Below the pieces are notes generated by a model that worked only from the letters and a program-made list of their open reading frames with translations, was not told where the DNA came from and made no database searches. A stretch of 64,000 nucleotides of DNA from Dehalococcoidia bacterium (lineage in GTDB: Bacteria; Chloroflexota; Dehalococcoidia; SZUA-161), in assembly GCA_014874385.1 (NCBI GenBank), contig JACWAE010000016.1:1-64000 (forward strand). The letters are read 5' to 3'. Position 1 is the first letter of the stretch. Every line of letters starts with the position of its first letter. This document shows positions 59,442 through 64,000 of this stretch, one piece after another. The translations under genes and the position numbers were made by a program.

Positions 59442-60179
59442 TCACCAGCCGTGGCTCAGCCTCGCCGCGAGCCCGTAGGGTAGCCCGTATTCTCTCATCC
59501 TCTGCTGAGTGCTGGCGATATCGTAAGTCACGCGGTGATGCCAGATTACGCCATGGTCACTATCGTAGATAGCGTAGCTGGCACGGGGATCGCTATCGCG
59601 AGGTTGCCCCACACCGCCGGGATTTATGATCATGCGATTACCGTCAAGGGTAAGCGGGACATCTATGGGAAACTCATGTAGCAGACATTCTCCTTCAGGG
59701 GCAAGCAGTTCAAACACCAGTGGTACATGGCTGTGTCCCACCAGGCAGAACCTGGTCTGAAAGTAATTGAAACTGAACTTGGCGACATGTGTGGAAACCA
59801 GGTACTCCCATATCGGCTCACGAGGGCTGCCGTGCGTCAGCGTGAAATCTCCCTCGCTGGTAACAAGCGGGAGATTGGTGAGATAATCTACATCCTGCTG
59901 GTCCAATTGCTGCCCGGTCCAGCGACAGGCGGCGGCAGCCTCGGGGTTGAAATCATCAACGTCTATCTTGCCTATCGCGCCCCAATCGTGATTTCCCGCC
60001 ACACAGATATGGTCGTAGTGGCGAAGCAGCTCGATGCACTCCTTGGGGTCAGGGCCATAACCGACGATGTCCCCCAGACACCAGATACGCTCGAATCCTC
60101 CCCTCGCCTCAATGTCCTGGAGCACAGCCTGGAAAGCAGTAAGGTTTGCGTGGATATCAGAGATAATTGCGCAGCGCAT
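59442..60179 (-). CDS. Metallophosphoesterase (YfcE/ApaH-like)
   Basis: A 245-residue calcineurin-type phosphoesterase with all metal motifs: ISDIHAN (DxH), CLGDIVGYGPDP (GDxxGxG), AGNHDWGAI (GNHD), LTHGSPREP and GHSHVPLVFE. It hydrolyses phosphodiesters or monoesters; the substrate is unknown. The ATG at 60179 begins right before the first strand; the frame to 60206 is unneeded. It is divergent from thiL. Confidence 0.9.
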   Translation of the reverse strand: MRCAIISDIHANLTAFQAVLQDIEARGGFERIWCLGDIVGYGPDPKECIELLRHYDHICVAGNHDWGAIGKIDVDDFNPEAAAACRWTGQQLDQQDVDYLTNLPLVTSEGDFTLTHGSPREPIWEYLVSTHVAKFSFNYFQTRFCLVGHSHVPLVFELLAPEGECLLHEFPIDVPLTLDGNRMIINPGGVGQPRDSDPRASYAIYDSDHGVIWHHRVTYDIASTQQRMREYGLPYGLAARLSHGW

Positions 60180-60223
60180 GTTACAAGCTAATATATCAGG
60201 TTTCACTGCGTTTGGCTATGTTA

Positions 60224-60252
60224 TTGTAGACTTGAACCAAAGCAGCTATAAT
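60224..60252 (+). promoter_or_regulatory. thiL promoter, leaderless type
   Basis: -35 TTGTAG (60224-60229), 17-base spacer, -10 TATAAT (60247-60252). The thiL ATG begins 7 bases after the -10, where transcription is expected to start. No ribosome-binding site is present. Confidence 0.65.
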
Positions 60253-60259
60253 CACACCC

Positions 60260-61261
60260 ATGAAAGTCTGGGAGCTGGGAGAATTCGGCTTAATCGAGCT
60301 TATCGCCGAGACTGTGGGCAAAGCTAAAAGACATGACCTCGTAGTCGGTATCGGCGACGACACTGCTGCCTGGCGCGTTGATAAGTCCATACAGCTCGGC
60401 ACCACAGATATTCTGATACAGAACGTGCATTTCACCCTGGACATCGCTACCTGGAGGGAACTGGGCTGGAAAGCGCTTGCGGTGAACATCAGCGACATCG
60501 CTGCCATGGGCGGGACGCCCAGCTTCGCAATGGTCTCACTGGGCTTGCCGCCGGAGACCGAGGTAGACAATGTTGTCGAGCTTTACCGCGGCATGAAGGA
60601 GATAGCATCTAAGTTCGATGTTGACATCGTCGGTGGCAATATCAGCAGGGCTCCTGTAGTCATCATAGACGTCAGTTTGATAGGAAAAGCATCAGGTCCG
60701 CTGCTCACCCGCTCGGCAGCAGCGCCCGGCGACCAAATCGCCGTAACCGGTTACCTGGGGCTCTCAGCGGCCGGCCTCAAGATACTGAAATCAAAGCGCA
60801 AGCTTGACTCGAAAACGATCGCCTTTTTCAGAGAAGCCCATTTGAGACCACACCCCAAGGTAGCTGAAGGTCAAGTCCTGGTGCAACATGGTGTAAAAGC
60901 AGCCATAGACCTCAGCGACGGATTGCTCGGCGACCTGACCCATATCTGCAAGGCAAGCCGCGTTGGGGCCAGAGTATGGATGAACAAGCTGCCCATACAC
61001 CCACTGCTGAAGTCTGCCTTCAAAAAGGAATCGCTGAGACTGGCGCTTTCCGGGGGAGAGGATTACGAGCTTCTGTTCACAGCCAGGAGTGAAATAATCG
61101 CTAAGCTCAAAGACATTATGTCAAGCCCAGTGACAGTTATCGGCGAGATAATAGGTGATGAGCAAGGGCAAGTTACCCTTCTAGATACGCAGGATAAAGC
61201 AGTAAAGTGGGATGAAACAGGATGGGACCACTTCAAGTCACCTGGACTAACCAAACAGTGA
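60260..61261 (+). CDS. thiL: Thiamine-monophosphate kinase
   Basis: A 333-residue ThiL that phosphorylates thiamine monophosphate to the diphosphate. Motifs: GEFGLIELIAE, VVGIGDDTAAW (metal-binding), ALAVNISDIAAMGGTPSFAMVSLGLP, DIVGGNISRAP and AIDLSDGLLGDLTHI. Thiamine diphosphate is needed by the Por and Ppd enzymes in this window. Its stop overlaps the next start (GTGA). Confidence 0.94.
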   Translation: MKVWELGEFGLIELIAETVGKAKRHDLVVGIGDDTAAWRVDKSIQLGTTDILIQNVHFTLDIATWRELGWKALAVNISDIAAMGGTPSFAMVSLGLPPETEVDNVVELYRGMKEIASKFDVDIVGGNISRAPVVIIDVSLIGKASGPLLTRSAAAPGDQIAVTGYLGLSAAGLKILKSKRKLDSKTIAFFREAHLRPHPKVAEGQVLVQHGVKAAIDLSDGLLGDLTHICKASRVGARVWMNKLPIHPLLKSAFKKESLRLALSGGEDYELLFTARSEIIAKLKDIMSSPVTVIGEIIGDEQGQVTLLDTQDKAVKWDETGWDHFKSPGLTKQ

Positions 61262-61740
61262 AATCGTTGCAGATAGTCAGCAACAGCCCGGAGCAAACTC
61301 GCAAGATAGGAATGAAGCTGGGCGAACTGGCGGCTTCAGGCGATGTCATACTTCTGGTAGGCTCCCTCGGTGCAGGCAAGACATGCCTCACCCAGGGCAT
61401 CGCCCGCGGGCTGGGCATATATGAATACACCGCTAGCCCCTCTTTCGTTCTAGTCAGAGAGTATCAAGGTAAGCTGCCTTTATATCATATAGACCTTTAC
61501 CGCCTCGACAGAATAGAAGAAGTGACACAATTGGGTCTCGATGACTATCTCTATGGCGATGGGGTATGTGTGGTGGAATGGGCGAATAAGGGATTGAATG
61601 TGCTTCCCGAGGAGCACCTGCTTATCGAAATGCAAATTGTTTCCCCGCTGAAACGCAAGCTCAGCTTTATGCCCGAAGGCACAAGATATTTGAAGATGCT
61701 ATCGAGGCTAAAGAGTGTACCACGCGGAGCCAGGAAGTAA
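61258..61740 (+). CDS. tsaE: tRNA threonylcarbamoyladenosine biosynthesis ATPase
   Basis: A 160-residue TsaE with Walker A VGSLGAGKTCLTQGIARGLG, SPSFVLVREY, HIDLYRLD and VVEWANKG. It supports TsaB-TsaD in making t6A37 on ANN-decoding tRNAs. The best start is the GTG at 61258, overlapping the thiL stop; the frame from 61222 lies entirely inside thiL. Confidence 0.93.
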   Translation: MKSLQIVSNSPEQTRKIGMKLGELAASGDVILLVGSLGAGKTCLTQGIARGLGIYEYTASPSFVLVREYQGKLPLYHIDLYRLDRIEEVTQLGLDDYLYGDGVCVVEWANKGLNVLPEEHLLIEMQIVSPLKRKLSFMPEGTRYLKMLSRLKSVPRGARK

Positions 61741-61743
61741 GCG

Positions 61744-62430
61744 ATGGAGCTAGCTATCGACACCTCAACCGATACTGCCGGCATCGCATTATCGTCACAA
61801 GGCAAGATAATTGCCGAGCTTACCTGGCATGCCGGACAGAACCACACCACTGAGCTGGCACCGAACCTCCTCTGCATTCTGGAACAGGCCAGGCTGAATC
61901 TCAAAGATATAAATGGCATTATCGTAGCGAAAGGGCCCGGAAGCTTCAACGGGTTAAGAGTGGGGATGAGCTTTGCCAAGGGACTTGCGCTGGCTCTGGA
62001 TATCCCGCTGGTGGGGGTCAGCACCCTTGAGGTAGAGGCTTCCCCCTACGCTGCTACCACCTTACCTATCTGTCCGATACAGAATGCCGGACGCGGCGAG
62101 ATCGCCGTTGCCCTTTTTCAGACTAAAAGAGGAAAGTGGTGCCGCCTGGTCGAGGAGCATATAACAACGGTAGAAGCCCTGATACCCGAAATAAATCGCC
62201 GCACCATCTTCTGCGGCAGAATCCCCCCAGAAATGGTGCTGCAACTCAGAGAAAGGCTGAAGCGAAAAGCCTTGATTGTCGAGAGCGCGGCAGGGTTGCG
62301 TCGTGCTGGTTACCTGGCTGAGCTGGGCTGGAGCAGGCTCAAGTCTGGCGACTTCGACCACTCCCCTACTCTGGAGCCGCTATACCTTAGAAGGCCAGCA
62401 ATTACCATTAGCCATAAGGTAAAACATTGA
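61744..62430 (+). CDS. tsaB: tRNA threonylcarbamoyladenosine biosynthesis protein
   Basis: A 228-residue TsaB of the ASKHA fold: LAIDTSTDTAGIAL, NHTTELAPNLLCILEQA, IIVAKGPGSFNGLRVGMSFAKGLALALDIPLVGVSTLE. It heterodimerises with TsaD, which is not encoded here. It follows tsaE by three bases. Confidence 0.94.
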   Translation: MELAIDTSTDTAGIALSSQGKIIAELTWHAGQNHTTELAPNLLCILEQARLNLKDINGIIVAKGPGSFNGLRVGMSFAKGLALALDIPLVGVSTLEVEASPYAATTLPICPIQNAGRGEIAVALFQTKRGKWCRLVEEHITTVEALIPEINRRTIFCGRIPPEMVLQLRERLKRKALIVESAAGLRRAGYLAELGWSRLKSGDFDHSPTLEPLYLRRPAITISHKVKH

Positions 62431-62516
62431 CGATCATTAATGTGCTGCATAGACTGTGAGCGCTTCGTCCCAGGTACAAACATAAATATCGCTACGTTAT
62501 GTAAAGTTGATTTGTC

Positions 62517-63041
62517 ATGAAAAGAGCTTATCTTCTCAGCGGCGAGCCCGGCAGCGGCAAGACCACTATCATTAAGGAAGTGCTGAGCAAAGTGAATAAA
62601 AGCGCCGGGGGCTTTTACACAGAGGAGATACGCAGCCAGGGTGTGCGTCAGGGATTCCAGATCATTACCCTCGATGGCAAAAGTGCCGTACTTTCCCACA
62701 CCAGTGTACGCAGCCCGCACCGCGTCGGCAAGTATGGGGTCGATACAGACAGCATGGACAAAGTGGCAGCCCCGGCTTTAAGGCAGGCCATACAAAGCAA
62801 GGATATCATAGTAATCGACGAGATCGGTAAGATGGAGCTGTTCTCGCCATCTTTCAAGGATGCTGTAATAGAGGCGCTGCAGAGCGAAAAGAAGGTCCTG
62901 GGCACAATCATGCTTGCCTCTCATCCCTGGGCTGATAGAATAAAGGAACGACCGGAGGTAGAGGTAATAGAAGTAACCAGACTTAATCGTAACGAGGTAG
63001 TCAATCAAGTGCTGGCTTGGATTGGGGCATTGTCACCCTGA
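62517..63041 (+). CDS. THEP1-type nucleoside-triphosphatase
   Basis: A 174-residue P-loop NTPase with Walker A LSGEPGSGKTTIIKE, GGFYTEEIRSQGVRQGF and the Walker B IVIDEIGKMELFS, the THEP1/YchF-like archaeal-type NTPase pattern. It hydrolyses nucleotides; the cellular role is unclear. The last residues (ALSP-stop) are encoded by the first bases of an intergenic repeat (63034-63057), so its C-terminus may have been altered by that insertion. Confidence 0.88.
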   Translation: MKRAYLLSGEPGSGKTTIIKEVLSKVNKSAGGFYTEEIRSQGVRQGFQIITLDGKSAVLSHTSVRSPHRVGKYGVDTDSMDKVAAPALRQAIQSKDIIVIDEIGKMELFSPSFKDAVIEALQSEKKVLGTIMLASHPWADRIKERPEVEVIEVTRLNRNEVVNQVLAWIGALSP

Positions 63042-63057
63042 GCAGAGCGAAGGGTCT
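63034..63057. repeat. CACCCTGAGCAGAGCGAAGGGTCT-type repeat
   Basis: A short imperfect hairpin repeat: CACCCTGAGC...GCGAAGGGTC. It is of the same general type as the CCCTTCGACAAGCTCAGGG hairpin at 43617-43649. It supplies the stop codon of the NTPase gene and lies between it and ndk. Confidence 0.6.
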
Positions 63058-63114
63058 CAGTGACTCTTAGCTTAGCTCAAAAAGACATTACTTTAACTTG
63101 TGAAGGATGGGAAA

Positions 63115-63567
63115 ATGGAAAGAACTCTTGTTTTAGTCAAGCCTGACGGTGTGCAGCGGGGGTTGATAGGCGAGATAATCTCACGATTTGAGAGGACCGG
63201 GCTCAAGCTTGTGGCCCTGAAGATGCTCCAGATGGACAGGGAGATGGCAGAAAAACATTATGCCATCCACCAGGGCAAGCCCTTCTTCGAGGGACTGGTG
63301 AGCTTCATCACCTCAAGCCCGCTTATCGCAGCCGTTTTCGAGGGCAAGAGTGCAGTCGAAGTTGTACGCAAGATGATGGGAGCAACTGACCCCGTGAAGG
63401 CAGCGCCTGGCACAATCAGAGGCGATTTAGCATTGGATATAGGGCGCAATGTGGTGCATGGCTCGGACTCGCTGGAGAACGCACAAAAGGAGATCAGCCT
63501 GTTCTTTTCTCCCCCAGAGATAGTCAGCTATGAGCGACAGGTAGAGCCGTGGATCAGAGAATCCTGA
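63115..63567 (+). CDS. ndk: Nucleoside diphosphate kinase
   Basis: A 150-residue Ndk equilibrating NTP pools. It shows [21 protein letters not shown], the [18 protein letters not shown] loop, and the active-site His in [18 protein letters not shown]. The ATG at 63115 follows AAGGATGGG; the frame from 63100 is not required. Its end overlaps the convergent rsfS gene by 14 bases. Confidence 0.96.
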   Translation: MERTLVLVKPDGVQRGLIGEIISRFERTGLKLVALKMLQMDREMAEKHYAIHQGKPFFEGLVSFITSSPLIAAVFEGKSAVEVVRKMMGATDPVKAAPGTIRGDLALDIGRNVVHGSDSLENAQKEISLFFSPPEIVSYERQVEPWIRES

Positions 63568-63898
63568 TTACAGGGGTGGCCTTGCCCCACAACTGCTCCA
63601 GATCGTAATATTCTCGCTGGGGCTGCGCGAAGACATGCACTATAACCGTACCGAAATCGAGGAGTACCCAGCCTGAATCTGCGCTTCCTTCTCGGCGATA
63701 AATATTGATGCCTTCCCTACTCAATACCCCATCGATTTCATCGCAGATGGCGTTGATCTGGCGGTCACTTTCGGCACTGCAGATAACGAAGTAGTCAGCA
63801 AAAGAAGTCACCTGTCTGATATCCAGCATCAGGATATCAACAGCCTGTTTATCGAGGGCAGCCTCCATAGCCTTCTTGGCTATCTCCGCAGATTCCAG
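63554..63898 (-). CDS. rsfS: Ribosomal silencing factor
   Basis: A protein of about 114 residues of the RsfS/DUF143 family: [30 protein letters not shown] and the closing [30 protein letters not shown]. RsfS binds L14 and blocks subunit joining in starvation. The first ATG (63868) would delete the conserved first helix. The frame continues as [15 protein letters not shown] from a CTG at 63898, which lies 6 bases after GGGGAGG, so CTG is the likely start. No other gene is seen from 63899 to the window end. Confidence 0.85.
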   Translation of the reverse strand: MESAEIAKKAMEAALDKQAVDILMLDIRQVTSFADYFVICSAESDRQINAICDEIDGVLSREGINIYRREGSADSGWVLLDFGTVIVHVFAQPQREYYDLEQLWGKATPVIRIL

Positions 63899-64000
63899 AT
63901 TTGACCTCCCCGCTCTCCCGCTGGCTCTATTATAGCACGCCTGTCACTATGTTCAACAAAATCCTTTCAGGCTTAAAACTGCAAACACGCATTGGAACTT

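Overview
The window looks like a chromosomal segment of an anaerobic bacterium, most likely a Chloroflexota (Dehalococcoidia-like) metagenome contig. That taxonomic call is inference. It rests on the gene set: two FMN/FAD/[4Fe-4S] enoate/dienoyl-CoA reductase-like proteins, a 2-hydroxyacyl-CoA dehydratase pair, a fused 2-oxoacid:ferredoxin oxidoreductase, an HMG-CoA-synthase-like/DUF35 fusion next to a thiolase, 4-hydroxybutyryl-CoA dehydratase, and short hairpin repeats between genes. No replication origin, rRNA operon or CRISPR array was seen.

Layout. 1-2.3 kb: a 3' half of a tRNA-Lys gene, a perfect palindrome, an AcuB-like CBS protein and an acyl-CoA dehydrogenase relic. 2.3-16 kb (minus strand): a catabolic block of 2-hydroxyacid dehydrogenase, PorG/PorD/PorAB, acyl-CoA ligase, two 2-hydroxyacyl-CoA dehydratase subunits, an enoate/dienoyl reductase-like flavoprotein, a crotonase, an SDR and a family III CoA-transferase. 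The set resembles reductive amino-acid (fld-type) fermentation, but the usual dehydratase activator is not in it. 16.4-18 kb: TetR regulator and gene relics. 18-25.4 kb: a small dimeric-barrel protein, two SDRs and a complete branched-chain amino-acid-type ABC transporter (livHMGF plus binding protein). 25.8-28.3 kb: a second enoate/dienoyl reductase. Three promoters (before the 16 kb operon, before tetR, before the 28 kb operon) each carry the palindrome CCAAACGTTTGG just downstream of the -10 box, which suggests one TetR regulon.

28.4-30.6 kb is a scar zone: two truncated genes abut, an excisionase-like HTH gene has a leaderless-type promoter, and an XRE gene runs into tRNA-Arg(TCT). 30.6-39.2 kb: ABC-2 exporter, Usp plus two TrkA proteins, PheA, MnmA, the HMGCS-like/DUF35 fusion and a thiolase. 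39.4-49.2 kb: smpB, tmRNA (ssrA), then two further copies of the tmRNA 3' end (about 47.3 and 48.3 kb). These delimit a two-component/flavoprotein/4-HB-CoA dehydratase segment and a BrnT/BrnA-type toxin-antitoxin segment, followed by an HNH nuclease gene.

50-59.4 kb: tautomerase, 3-hydroxyacyl-CoA dehydrogenase and methyltransferase, then a phosphonate cluster: CDP-alcohol phosphatidyltransferase, PEP mutase fused to a nucleotidyltransferase, split phosphonopyruvate decarboxylase, iron alcohol dehydrogenase, a second nucleotidyltransferase and a beta-helix protein. The enzymes fit 2-hydroxyethylphosphonate synthesis, CMP activation and transfer to a lipid. 59.4-64 kb is housekeeping: phosphoesterase, ThiL, TsaE, TsaB, a THEP1-type NTPase, Ndk and RsfS. 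Several genes show unusual starts: leaderless candidates at smpB, thiL and the 30.1 kb HTH gene, and probable ATT and CTG start codons.
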